In this document: positions 53,446 through 62,700 of the stretch, in pieces | Numbering within the stretch: the first letter of the stretch is position 1 | How the letters are laid out: the number at the start of each line of letters is the position of its first letter | Assembly (NCBI GenBank): GCA_015060905.1 | Contig: SUXQ01000004.1 | Coordinates: 62,001-126,000, forward strand | Direction of reading: 5' to 3' | Source: Bacteroidales bacterium | GTDB lineage: Bacteria; Bacteroidota; Bacteroidia; Bacteroidales; Bacteroidaceae | Length of the DNA: 64,000 bases | Position numbers and translations under genes: made by a program | Notes under the pieces: model-generated | What the model was told of the DNA's origin: nothing | Seen by the model: the letters and a program-made list of their open reading frames with translations, nothing else | Databases searched by the model: none

Positions 53446-54730
53446 CCCTCAACAATTTATATTTTCTAATAACCTCTTCTTTTAACTCTTTCTCCCTTTT
53501 TGTAATCGCAAAACCCATATATTTACAAAAATGGTCGTTCTTCAATATGCATATACACATACGCTTATACGTCGGAATCTCGCGAAACTCAGGAATATCA
53601 ATATCATCAAGATACTCCATCTTTACAGGCTTTTTATTAGTCTTGTACGAGGTTGATTCCCCAATGGTAAATTCAACGTTGGCACCACGTAACCTTTCAA
53701 TTGTCTCATTGCTTAGAACCCCACCTTTGTTACGCCAAAAATTAATGCTGACATTCAACTTTTCCAAATAATTACGTTTAACATCCTCGGGCAAAGTATT
53801 AAGCAAAAAATACATATATTCTTTCCACGAAAAACCCTCGGGGCATTTTATAGCTCGCCACCCCATAGCAGTACTAGCACCATAAATACTAGCAAAATTA
53901 ACACCATTCACGCGACTCACCATACGTCCCCACGTGTCCGGGTCTATTGCACGATAAATATCAAGCATATAAATTGCCTCGGAAATAAAAGGGCTTGCGA
54001 CACGCTGTCTGAAAAGCGGCACCCCCGCCTGATAATAAAGGTCATACAAGCGATTATAATCCCAAGAGAACTTTCCATTTGCAATCCAAATGTCGGTAGT
54101 TTTCCAATCGTATATAGGGTAGGCACTGCACGCTAAATTATCTATCACCCTTGTCCAACGATGATTACAAAAATGCTTATAATTCTTTTCGCTGTTAATA
54201 ACCCTCCATCGATTGTAACTCTCTTCGGTGCGTATACCCACAAGGCTACAGATATTTTTGACACCTTTGCGACGACGCAACCATTGAGAAAAAAGAATCT
54301 GAAAATCGTAATCCCACAAATTTTCACTGAAAAAATCAAAGTCATTCTTAGTGAAACAATTATCGGGACGGGGACGCACCCACAGTTCCTGCATACCCTC
54401 GTCCCAAGGTCGCCAATAAGCCTGATGCATGGAAGTGCAAGTTACAACCTTAAAAGGGACACAACAATGAAACACTTCAAGAATATCGCTGTTCGCAGCC
54501 AATGTACGCTGAACATATTCGGTGGTATATTTATACTGCGCTTCATAATCCATGTGAAAAACACCCATTTTACGATTAGGAGCATAGCGACGAATATATT
54601 CGATACACAAATTCAGCAGAACTCCACTATCCTTACCACCCGAAAAAGACACATAGACATAATCGAAACTATCGAAAATAATTTTCAATCGTCTCATTGC
54701 AGCATCATAAACATTCAATCGCTTAATCAT
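53417..54730 (-). CDS. IbrA-like DUF3440 phosphoadenosine phosphosulfate reductase-fold protein
   Basis: 437 residues. The N-terminal PP-loop is YVSFSGGKDSGVLLNL (about 28-43), the ATP-pyrophosphatase signature of the PAPS reductase family. The DUF3440 part follows with IRTEESYNRWR (about 167) and DWKTTDIWIANG. It is unlikely to be a sulfate-assimilation enzyme; PP-loop proteins of this type include the DNA-phosphorothioation protein DndC. With the ParB-domain partner and a GNAT gene it forms a compact minus-strand set. Confidence 0.85.
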   Translation of the reverse strand: MIKRLNVYDAAMRRLKIIFDSFDYVYVSFSGGKDSGVLLNLCIEYIRRYAPNRKMGVFHMDYEAQYKYTTEYVQRTLAANSDILEVFHCCVPFKVVTCTSMHQAYWRPWDEGMQELWVRPRPDNCFTKNDFDFFSENLWDYDFQILFSQWLRRRKGVKNICSLVGIRTEESYNRWRVINSEKNYKHFCNHRWTRVIDNLACSAYPIYDWKTTDIWIANGKFSWDYNRLYDLYYQAGVPLFRQRVASPFISEAIYMLDIYRAIDPDTWGRMVSRVNGVNFASIYGASTAMGWRAIKCPEGFSWKEYMYFLLNTLPEDVKRNYLEKLNVSINFWRNKGGVLSNETIERLRGANVEFTIGESTSYKTNKKPVKMEYLDDIDIPEFREIPTYKRMCICILKNDHFCKYMGFAITKREKELKEEVIRKYKLLRDGREEKSGV

Positions 54731-55125
54731 CGCTCACCCGTATATTCCATCTTATGATAATTCTTAAGTTCCAGGAATGTTATAAAACCATTCTCTATAA
54801 AATCCTTAACATGACGCTTGTGCACAACAGCAGTCAATACAAAAGAGCCACACAAGTCTGTTATTATATTATCAAGCAGAGTTCCGATAATCTCTTTATC
54901 ATCACCTTTTACATAGTAATTATCAATGCAATAGCCTTTATTTGCAGGCTTTAACGGAATAAAACCCACAACCCCATCATTATCAATTGCAAGATACCAT
55001 ATGTACTTACTCAAAGTCTTAAACGGATAATTATTATTTTGTCGTATGACAGCAGGATTCATCACAAGTGGTGCAACCAACTCGTAAAGCCTCTTATCCG
55101 TACCCCCTAAATTTATTATTTCCAT
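54727..55125 (-). CDS. GNAT-family N-acetyltransferase of the ibrAB-like operon
   Basis: 132 residues from the ATG at 55125 (MEIINLGG), preferred because a -7 box (TAAATTTG at 55141-55134) lies just upstream, inside the longer frame. It has the GNAT order of strands and helices, with YLAIDNDGVVGFIPLKP (about 52-68) and a C-terminal FIENGFITFLELKNYHKMEY. The acetyl-CoA loop is not of the classic RxxGxG/A form, so binding may be altered. Overlaps the IbrA-like start as ATGA. Substrate unknown. Confidence 0.65.
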   Translation of the reverse strand: MEIINLGGTDKRLYELVAPLVMNPAVIRQNNNYPFKTLSKYIWYLAIDNDGVVGFIPLKPANKGYCIDNYYVKGDDKEIIGTLLDNIITDLCGSFVLTAVVHKRHVKDFIENGFITFLELKNYHKMEYTGER

Positions 55126-55243
55126 AGTGACTGCAAATTTAAAAAATTTATCAAAATTTTTAAATTCCAAATAACATTAAAAATCTATTTTTAACTTAAA
55201 ATTTTAAGACTATTTTGGTTGTTTTCAAAAATCATTTTTGTTT

Positions 55244-55463
55244 GTGAAAAATATTCAAGCAAGCTTGATATTTCTCGCTCGTTTCTGGTTATATTTGAGA
55301 ATACTCGAATATTAACGGCACTCGCTGTGAAAAATATTCAAGCAAGCTTGATATTTCTCGCTCGTTTCTGGTTATATTTGAGAATACTCGAATATTAACG
55401 GCACTCGCTGTGAAAAATATTCAAGCAAGCTTGATATTTCTCGCTCGTTTCTGGTTATATTTG
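55244..55463 (+). repeat. 83-bp tandem promoter-like array upstream of sbcDC
   Basis: Units start at 55244, 55327 and 55410 (exact 83-base period): two full copies and a third cut after its -7 box. Each has the palindrome TCAAGC-AA-GCTTGA, CTCGCTCG, a -7 box TATATTTG, a GAG-AATA-CTC mini-hairpin and CACTCGCT. Same order as the umuDC array with different palindrome arms. The last -7 box (55456-55463) lies 40 bases before the sbcD ATG. Confidence 0.85.
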
Positions 55464-55502
55464 CAAATAGAGTTTGCAACAAATAAAAAGCAGTTTCTGA
55501 AA

Positions 55503-56708
55503 ATGAAAATAATACATACAAGCGATTGGCATCTGGGGCACAGTTTCTATGGCTACGAACGTACCGAAGAACACCTAAGTTTCTTAAAGCAACTGTGTCA
55601 AATTATATGCAACGAAAATCCCGATGCACTTATTGTCAGCGGAGATATTTACGACAGTGTCGTCCCAAGCATCACCGCACAGAAACTGTACAACAGAATG
55701 ATACTCGAATTGCGAGCAGCAGCCCCGACTATGAAAATAATCATTACTGCCGGCAACCACGACAGCAGTTCACGTCTCGAACTAAATGGGGAATTATGGA
55801 ACGCCTTCGACGTAAAAATCATCGGCAACATCGAGCGCATCGACAACAATGTAAACTACGAAAAACATATAATAAAAATTTCCGACAGCGACAATAAAAG
55901 CAAAGGTTACATTATAGCAGTACCATATATCTACCACGCAAACTATCCTGCCACCAACGACGAAACACACAGCAGGATGCGAAATTTCCATCAAGAACTC
56001 ATCAACCGCGTAAAAGAAAGAAACACAAGCAATCGCCCGATTATAATGACCGGCCATCTGGCAGTAAGCGGGGCAGACATTAAAGGGCACGAAACAAAGC
56101 ACACACGCCTTGTATACGAAAGCCTCGAAGAGTTTGGCGAGGGATACGATTATCTGGCATTAGGGCACATACACCGTCCGCAAGCAGTGACAGGCAACAA
56201 AAAAGCAAGATACTCGGGCAGTCCTATCCCCATGAATTTCGACGAAGATTACCCCCACACAGTCAGCATCGTAGAAATTGAAAATAACGGCTCCGTCCTC
56301 ATTGTACGCGAAATAAAAACAGACCCGTTGATACCCATCTGCACAATACCCGAAAAAGGAGGCGACATTAACGAAATATTGGAAAGAATAGCATCGCTAC
56401 CCAATGAAAAATCATACATCCGCATAAAATTAAAGGTCAAGGATGTTATTCCAATGAACGAAAGACTGCTTATAGAGAACAGTTTTTCCGGAAAAGAAGC
56501 CATCCTGTGCGAAATACAGCCCATACGCGAAACATCGGCCGACAGCGCGCAACGAAACATCGCAATAGAAGAGATAAAAAACATCTCGCCGCTTGAAATT
56601 GCAATGGACTACTATCAGCAACATTTTGGAAGCAAAATGGACGAGGAACTGCAACAAATGCTTCGGGAAAGCATAGACGCAGTAGAAAAAGAGCACAACA
56701 ACCAATAA
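55503..56708 (+). CDS. sbcD: exonuclease SbcCD nuclease subunit
   Basis: 401 residues from the ATG at 55503 (MKIIHTSDWHLGH); the longer frame runs back into the repeat array and is rejected. Metal-binding phosphoesterase motifs: SDWHLGH, SGDIYD (about 50), TAGNHDSS (about 86), MTGHLAV (about 180) and LGHIHRPQ (about 220). It is the Mre11-like nuclease that cuts hairpins and DNA ends with SbcC. It is 11 bases upstream of sbcC, one operon. Confidence 0.95.
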   Translation: MKIIHTSDWHLGHSFYGYERTEEHLSFLKQLCQIICNENPDALIVSGDIYDSVVPSITAQKLYNRMILELRAAAPTMKIIITAGNHDSSSRLELNGELWNAFDVKIIGNIERIDNNVNYEKHIIKISDSDNKSKGYIIAVPYIYHANYPATNDETHSRMRNFHQELINRVKERNTSNRPIIMTGHLAVSGADIKGHETKHTRLVYESLEEFGEGYDYLALGHIHRPQAVTGNKKARYSGSPIPMNFDEDYPHTVSIVEIENNGSVLIVREIKTDPLIPICTIPEKGGDINEILERIASLPNEKSYIRIKLKVKDVIPMNERLLIENSFSGKEAILCEIQPIRETSADSAQRNIAIEEIKNISPLEIAMDYYQQHFGSKMDEELQQMLRESIDAVEKEHNNQ

Positions 56709-56719
56709 AAGCAACCTTA

Positions 56720-59700
56720 ATGAAATTTATAAAACTCGAAATAAAAAATATAGCCTCCATCGGAGAAGCAACAATAGCGTTCGATTCGGCACCCCTTGCC
56801 ACCGAGCCGCTATTCCTTATAAGCGGAGCCACAGGCTCGGGCAAAAGCACCATTCTCGACGCCATCTGTCTGGCACTCTACGGCACAGCCCCGCGATTAG
56901 AAGGTTACGGAAACGAAAGCTACGAAGATAAAAGACTGAACCTCGCAGGCAACGACGAAAATGTAAGAATAAGCAACCCCTGCCAGCTTGTACGACGCAA
57001 CACTGGCGAAGCATACGCACGACTCACATTTATAGGCAACGACGAAAAACGCTACACAGCTACGTGGCACGCCACACGCGGAACAAAAAGAAAGCTCGAC
57101 GTAAAGTTGAAAGCCGAAAGCACACTCTACTGCGCAGACAGCGACACAACCATCAACAAACGCGTCGCCGAGGAAATATCACGCCCCGAAGTTGTAGGAC
57201 TGAAATTTGAAGAATTCTGCCGTACAACACTTCTTGCACAAGGAGCATTCACCCGCTTCCTCAACAGCAAAAGCAGCGAAAAAAGTGACATCCTCGAAAA
57301 ACTCACCGGAACAGAAATCTATTCCGAAATAAGCAAACAAATATACCGCACCTACTGCGAAAAGAACAAACTCTACGAAGAGAAAAAACAAATTATAGCA
57401 TCATATAAGCTACTATCCGCCGAAGAGAGAGAAAATAAAATCACTCTCCTCAAAGAGGAAGAAAAGAACATCGCCACCCATAAAGAAAAAAGCGAAAAAA
57501 TTGAAAAAAAGCTAACGTGGCTTAAAAATTATGCCGGCTACAACAACGCACTCCAAGATGCCGAAAAACGCTTTGTCGAAGCAACAGAAAAAGCACAATC
57601 GGCAACAGCCATACAAGAGCAACAGCTTATAAAAGAGTGGAAAGCAACCGAAGAGGTACGCCGCAACCACGCACAACACAATAAACTGCAACTCGAAAAA
57701 GAAAAAAACACCACCGAACAAAAAAATCTGCAAAAAACATACACACAACTCACCCACAGTTCACGCATCATTCAGCAACGAATCGAAGAAGAAAACCAAC
57801 GATTAAATGAACTGCAAACAAAGCTCACAAACGCCCAAAAAGATGTTCCCATGTACGAAAATGCAGGAACACTCATAGCACAGATGCAGGAACTTGCCCG
57901 CAAAATTCAAGAAGAGAGAAAAATAACAAACGAAATAAACGACAATCAAAAATTACTGCAACAAATAAACCGGCAACGCAAAGAAATATTAATCCTGCGC
58001 AACGAAAAAGAAGGACCGTATCAGGAAAAAATTAAAGAGCACAACAATGCAACAAAAGAGCTTAACAGTCAGCCATCGGCAACCGAAATAAGCAAACAGA
58101 AAGAAAAAATCGAAAAACTCGCCACCACGCTGAAAGATGCCGGGCAATCCGAAGAACGCTGCAACAAACTACAAGAAAAAATCGACAACATAAAAGCCGA
58201 GCTACAAAAAGCCAAAGACGAAGAAACAAAAACAGACAACGAAAGAAAAACAGCCGAAAGCGAGCGCAAAGAGCAAGAAAAACTCTACGAAACAATGCAT
58301 CTGCGCATCGACGACCACACAAAAGCCCTCCGCGCAAAGCTTAGGGTAGGGGACCAATGTCCCATATGCGGCGAAACAATCAACCACCTGCTACAAGACA
58401 GCGAAATTACAGCACTTCTGCAACCCATAAAAACAGAAGTAGAAAAAGCCATAAAAAAACACGAAGAAACGATTGCAGCACACAACAAAATAACAATCCT
58501 CATAAAATCACACAACGAGCTTCTCACAGAAACATCCAAACAACTAAAAACAGAAAAGGAAGAGAGCGAAAAACACATAAGTGAACTTAACGAGCAGTGC
58601 CTCAAATTAAGCATCACCGCAAAAGAGAGAAAAGAGATATACTCAATAATAGAAGCAGAGCGCGCAAGAATAGCCACACAGCAACAGACAAATGAAAAAC
58701 TGTCAAAGAAAGTACTTGCTCTCTACAACGAAATAGAAAACAGACGACAAGAACTAAATTCAATTATAGATAAAGAAGGTAAAGCCCTAAGCCTGCAAAT
58801 GCAGACAGAAAAAGCAATAGAAATACATAATCAACAGCTCTTTACACTGCAAAAAGAGACCGAACATCTGCGTAGCGAAATAAACAAGTTCGTAACAATA
58901 GAAAGGTGGGAAGAAAATATTCACGAATCGGGGCACAACCTACAACAACGCGCAACAGCCTACACAAAAGCAAAAGAAAAAAGCGAAACAATCAAACAAA
59001 ATATCACAAAGTTCAATGAACTATACAAACGCATAGCAAACTATCGCGACAATATCACAGCCTCCCAGCCGACGCTGCAAGAACAGCAGGACACCCCTGT
59101 TGCAGCACTCCCCGCAGAAACACTCGAAAAAGAGTGGAGCAAATTATCCGACAAATGTATAATATTAAGAAACAACACTTTGCGCACCGACAAAGAAATT
59201 AAAGAGTGCCAAACACATATTGAAGCATTTTACAACAACAACCCACAAATATCACGCGAAAGAATAAACATATTAAGCAGCTACACAGATGCGCAAATAT
59301 CATTTATAGAACAAAGACAAACAACGTTACTGCAAGAGGTTGAAAAGTCAAAAGCACTCGCCGGGGAGTGGGCACGAAAATGCAAGGAACTAACCCTGCA
59401 ACGCCCCGAAATTCAGGAAGAAGAAACAGAAACGTTTCTGATGGCACAAAAAGAGGAAACAGACAATCTGCGCTCCGAAGCAGAAAAAAGGGTAGGGGGC
59501 TACTACGCAGAATTAAAGCAAGATGCCGACAACAGCCGCCTTGTAGAAAAAGAACGCGCCGAGGCCGAGCTTTTCGAAAAAGAGACAAGCAAATGGAAAC
59601 GTCTCTCGGACATTTTCGGCAGTGCCGAAGGAAACAAATTCAAAGCAATAGCACAAAGCTACATACTGCTGCAACTGCTCGAAAATGCCAACCACTATCT

Positions 59701-60088
59701 GCGTCAATTTACCGCACGCTACGAACTTACCACACAGCCCGGCAGCCTTGTAATACTTATAAACGACAAAGACGAGGGAGAAGTCTCTCGTCCGGCAAAC
59801 ACACTCTCGGGTGGCGAAAGTTTCATGGTCTCTCTTGCACTTGCATTGGGACTATCATCGCTTAACCGCAACAACTTTACCCCCGACACACTCTTTATAG
59901 ACGAAGGATTCGGCACCCTCAGCGGCGACTGTCTGAACACTGTAATTGAAACTTTAGAGGTGCTGCACAGCATGGGAAACAGACGTGTAGGTATAATCAG
60001 TCACGTAAATGAACTTTACGAAAGAATAACCACTCGCATTGAGGTTAAAAAACGGGCGGGAATAAGCGAAATTAAAATTGTGGGGTAA
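56720..60088 (+). CDS. sbcC: exonuclease SbcCD ATPase subunit
   Basis: 1122 residues. Walker A is SGATGSGKSTILDAICLALYG (start about 35). Two long coiled coils flank the zinc hook DQCPICGET (about 546). The ABC signature LSGGESFMVSLALALGLS is at about 1030 and Walker B TLFIDEGFGTL at about 1056. It is the Rad50-like partner of SbcD; together they cut palindromic DNA and stalled forks. All motifs are intact. The coiled coils are very Glu/Lys/Asn-rich. Confidence 0.95.
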   Translation: MKFIKLEIKNIASIGEATIAFDSAPLATEPLFLISGATGSGKSTILDAICLALYGTAPRLEGYGNESYEDKRLNLAGNDENVRISNPCQLVRRNTGEAYARLTFIGNDEKRYTATWHATRGTKRKLDVKLKAESTLYCADSDTTINKRVAEEISRPEVVGLKFEEFCRTTLLAQGAFTRFLNSKSSEKSDILEKLTGTEIYSEISKQIYRTYCEKNKLYEEKKQIIASYKLLSAEERENKITLLKEEEKNIATHKEKSEKIEKKLTWLKNYAGYNNALQDAEKRFVEATEKAQSATAIQEQQLIKEWKATEEVRRNHAQHNKLQLEKEKNTTEQKNLQKTYTQLTHSSRIIQQRIEEENQRLNELQTKLTNAQKDVPMYENAGTLIAQMQELARKIQEERKITNEINDNQKLLQQINRQRKEILILRNEKEGPYQEKIKEHNNATKELNSQPSATEISKQKEKIEKLATTLKDAGQSEERCNKLQEKIDNIKAELQKAKDEETKTDNERKTAESERKEQEKLYETMHLRIDDHTKALRAKLRVGDQCPICGETINHLLQDSEITALLQPIKTEVEKAIKKHEETIAAHNKITILIKSHNELLTETSKQLKTEKEESEKHISELNEQCLKLSITAKERKEIYSIIEAERARIATQQQTNEKLSKKVLALYNEIENRRQELNSIIDKEGKALSLQMQTEKAIEIHNQQLFTLQKETEHLRSEINKFVTIERWEENIHESGHNLQQRATAYTKAKEKSETIKQNITKFNELYKRIANYRDNITASQPTLQEQQDTPVAALPAETLEKEWSKLSDKCIILRNNTLRTDKEIKECQTHIEAFYNNNPQISRERINILSSYTDAQISFIEQRQTTLLQEVEKSKALAGEWARKCKELTLQRPEIQEEETETFLMAQKEETDNLRSEAEKRVGGYYAELKQDADNSRLVEKERAEAELFEKETSKWKRLSDIFGSAEGNKFKAIAQSYILLQLLENANHYLRQFTARYELTTQPGSLVILINDKDEGEVSRPANTLSGGESFMVSLALALGLSSLNRNNFTPDTLFIDEGFGTLSGDCLNTVIETLEVLHSMGNRRVGIISHVNELYERITTRIEVKKRAGISEIKIVG

Positions 60089-60179
60089 CAAAATATATAG
60101 TGTCAAATATAGAATGACTATATATAATAAGGTGTGTTAAATATCAAATTAGGTATTTATATTAGGATTGAGGAAAATG

Positions 60180-60290
60180 TTTGAATTTTCGCTCAACTTG
60201 CACTATCTTTAGATAAGATAGGCGGCGCCTCGGCAATAAAAATAAACTAGTTTATTTTGTATTGCTCTCAACTTGCACTATCTTTGCAGC
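60180..60290 (+). repeat. promoter-bearing palindromic repeat, two units, upstream of the LRR gene
   Basis: CTCAACTTGCACTATCTTT occurs twice with a 75-base period (60192 and 60267). Upstream unit: TTTG 60180-60183, 20 bases, TATCTTTA. Downstream unit: TTTG 60256-60259, 19 bases, TATCTTTG at 60279-60286. Between them lies AAATAAACTAGTTTATTT, a perfect palindrome overlapping the -33 element, and GGCGGCGCC. About 90% or more identical to the minus-strand copy at 23816-23910. Confidence 0.85.
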
Positions 60291-60292
60291 AA

Positions 60293-60582
60293 TTCCGCGC
60301 ATTGTGGATGCGGGAAGAACATATTTTAAGAGCGTTTTGTTTTTATCCTGTACTGAAATCTGGACAATTTCAATCTTCATGGATAGTAAGCAAGGTGCTC
60401 ACGTCAGTGTTATATATACACCCGTTCGGGTGGCTATATATACATTTGGCGTGGGCTGTTGTTTATTATGTGAAGATGGGCAGTCCAGAGCCTCGGTACA
60501 GTATTAAGCAATAGTTCCCACGCCCTGTTTTATTTATCCGCACTCATCGGGGAATTGTGAGGGCAAAGAAAAACATTATTTT
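60293..60582 (+). promoter_or_regulatory. long structured 5' leader of the LRR gene
   Basis: From the predicted start at about 60293 there are ~290 untranslated bases. Hairpin 1: TATATATACACCC (60411-60423), then the GTTC tetraloop and GGGTGGCTATATATA. Hairpin 2: GGCGTGGG (60448-60455) pairs with CCCACGCC (60517-60524), followed by CTGTTTTATTT, the form of an attenuator. Overlapping short frames here are not supported as genes. Confidence 0.5.
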
Positions 60583-62607
60583 ATGAAAAAATTTTACTTA
60601 AAGAAAATGCTGATGGCAGTGGTTGCACTACTGTGCAGCGTAACTGCGAGTGCCCACGACTTCGAGGTTGGTGGAATTTTTTACAACATTACATCTGATA
60701 AGACCGTAGCAGTAACTTACCAAGGTAATACCGTAGGAGAGTATAAATACGCTGGAGATATAATAATTCCTGAAAGTGTTACTTATTATGGAATAGAATA
60801 CAATGTTACAAGCATAGGAGTAGCTGCGTTCGTTGGTTGCGAAAAGCTTACAAGTATTAAAATTGGTAATAATATTACAACAATTGAAGATAATGCATTT
60901 GCTTTTTGCAAAGGCCTTACAAGTATAGAAATTCCCAATGGCGTAACATCAATAGGCTCTATAGTTTTTTATTTTTGTAGCAATCTTGCTAATATAACAA
61001 TCCCGAATAGCGTTATAAATATAGACCCCCAAGCATTTGAGGGTTCTTTATGGTACGACAATCAACCTGATGGTGTTGTGTATGCAGGAAAGGTCCTATA
61101 TGAATACAAAGGTGAAATGACAAGTTTTACATCCATAGATGTTAAGGAGGGAACCTTAGGCATTGGATACGGTGCTTTTAATGATTGCTGGTATCTTACA
61201 ACTATTACAATTCCCGAAAGTGTAAAGATAATTGGAGGCTATGCTTTTAATAATTGCCCAAACCTCTCAAGTGTTACAATTTCCAACGGCGTGGAAAGTA
61301 TAGGAGAGTATGCGTTTAGAGGTTGTGAACGACTTAAAACTTTAACAATGGGCAATGGCGTTAAATATATTGGGGAATATGCATTTGACGGTTGTAGTGA
61401 ACTTGAAAATATCGTATTTCCAAATAGTATTATTAGTATGGGAGAGTGGGCACTTCATAATACAGGATGGTACAGAAATCAATCGAATGGTGTTATATAT
61501 GCAGGGAAAATACTATATTGCTACAAAGGAGAAATGCCAAGTAACACATACATAGAAGTAAAAGATGGTACTTTTGTCATAGGAGATGAGGCGTTCAATT
61601 ATTGCACCAGCCTTACAAGCGTTACAATTCCTAACAGCGTTAAAAACATAGGGAAGCGTACATTCAATAATTGCACCAGCCTTACAAACGTTACAATCGG
61701 TAACAGCGTAGAAAATATAGGAGATGAGGCGTTCAATTATTGCACCAGCCTTACAAGCCTTACAATTCCTAATAGCGTTACAAGCATAGGAGAGAGTGCG
61801 TTCAGTTGGTGCACCGGCCTTACAAATGTTACAATCCCTAACAGCATTACAAACATTGGAAGTGATGCGTTTCATGGTTGCAGCAGCCTTACCAGCGTTA
61901 CAATCCCTAACAGCATTACAAGCATAGGAAAGAGTGCGTTCTCTGGTTGCGAAGGTCTTACAAGCCTTACAATCCCTAACAGCGTTACAAGCATAGGAGA
62001 TGAGGCGTTCATTTTTTGCACCAGCCTTACAAACGTTACAATCGGTAACAGCGTAGAAAATATAGGAGATGAGGCGTTCAATTATTGCACCAGCCTTACA
62101 AGCGTTACAATTCCTAACAGCGTTAAAAACATAGGAAGTAGTGCGTTCCAACATTGCTACGGCCTTACAAGCGTTACAATTCCTAACAGCGTTAAAAACA
62201 TAGGAAGTAGTGCGTTCCAAAATTGCTACGACCTTACAAAAATCTATTTATTAAGAAAAAATCCAGCAAGCATAGACAATTCTGTTTTTCCACATTACGA
62301 TGCTACTTTATATGTTCCGCAAGGGTCGCTTGAAGCATATAAGGCTGCAGACGTTTGGGGAGATTTTACAAATATCGTAGAATTTGATGCAACTGCAATC
62401 GAGGATATTGAGGACGATGCTCCTGCGCTTAAAGTTACTGCCGGCGGCATTCAGTTTACCGATGCCGAGGGCAAGGCCGTTGCAGTTTACAACGCAGGTG
62501 GTGCGCTTGTAGAGAAGATTGACAACTACGCTGGAGAGGAAATTGCGCTCAATAAGGGTGTTTATATTATTCGCGTGGGGGGAAAGGCATTGAAAATAAA
62601 ATTGTAA
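60583..62607 (+). CDS. secreted BspA-like leucine-rich repeat protein
   Basis: 674 residues. Signal peptide MVALLCSVTASAHD (cut about 24). About 20 LRR_5 repeats of 23 residues follow, with the consensus SLTSVTIPNSVTSIGxxAFxxC; repeats from ~340 to 555 are nearly identical in DNA, the earlier ones diverged. Two copies are interrupted by a longer insert with DGVVYAGKVLYEYKGEM. The last ~65 residues are a beta C-terminal domain (GIQFTDAEGKAVAVYNAGG ... GVYIIRVGGKALKIKL) resembling type IX secretion sorting ends. Such proteins act at the cell surface in adhesion. Long leader and repeat promoter upstream. Confidence 0.92.
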   Translation: MKKFYLKKMLMAVVALLCSVTASAHDFEVGGIFYNITSDKTVAVTYQGNTVGEYKYAGDIIIPESVTYYGIEYNVTSIGVAAFVGCEKLTSIKIGNNITTIEDNAFAFCKGLTSIEIPNGVTSIGSIVFYFCSNLANITIPNSVINIDPQAFEGSLWYDNQPDGVVYAGKVLYEYKGEMTSFTSIDVKEGTLGIGYGAFNDCWYLTTITIPESVKIIGGYAFNNCPNLSSVTISNGVESIGEYAFRGCERLKTLTMGNGVKYIGEYAFDGCSELENIVFPNSIISMGEWALHNTGWYRNQSNGVIYAGKILYCYKGEMPSNTYIEVKDGTFVIGDEAFNYCTSLTSVTIPNSVKNIGKRTFNNCTSLTNVTIGNSVENIGDEAFNYCTSLTSLTIPNSVTSIGESAFSWCTGLTNVTIPNSITNIGSDAFHGCSSLTSVTIPNSITSIGKSAFSGCEGLTSLTIPNSVTSIGDEAFIFCTSLTNVTIGNSVENIGDEAFNYCTSLTSVTIPNSVKNIGSSAFQHCYGLTSVTIPNSVKNIGSSAFQNCYDLTKIYLLRKNPASIDNSVFPHYDATLYVPQGSLEAYKAADVWGDFTNIVEFDATAIEDIEDDAPALKVTAGGIQFTDAEGKAVAVYNAGGALVEKIDNYAGEEIALNKGVYIIRVGGKALKIKL

Positions 62608-62622
62608 GATTCTTGTATTTCC

Positions 62623-62668
62623 ATTTAAAAAGGTTGCGCCCATTTTTTCGGGCGCAACCTTTTTAAAT
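62623..62668. terminator. bidirectional terminator after the LRR gene
   Basis: 19-base perfect arms (core AAAAGGTTGCGCCC) around an 8-base loop, between convergent genes. Confidence 0.92.
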
Positions 62669-62700
62669 GCCGTTATTCTCGCAAGCAGTAGCAATGTTAG

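Noticed and set aside
55134-55174. GNAT/ibrAB operon as a fifth member of the phage-promoter regulon
   Set aside because: At the right distance the sequence is TTATTTGGAA, which matches TAATTCTGCA at only 6 of 10 places in an AT-rich stretch.
60257-60514. Two overlapping short frames in the LRR leader as a leader peptide
   Set aside because: Both start at or before the predicted transcription start and overlap the hairpins without any recognisable peptide pattern.
61513-62220. Minus-strand 235-codon frame rich in NAVRNCNACKAGA repeats
   Set aside because: It is the antisense shadow of the in-frame LRR repeats.
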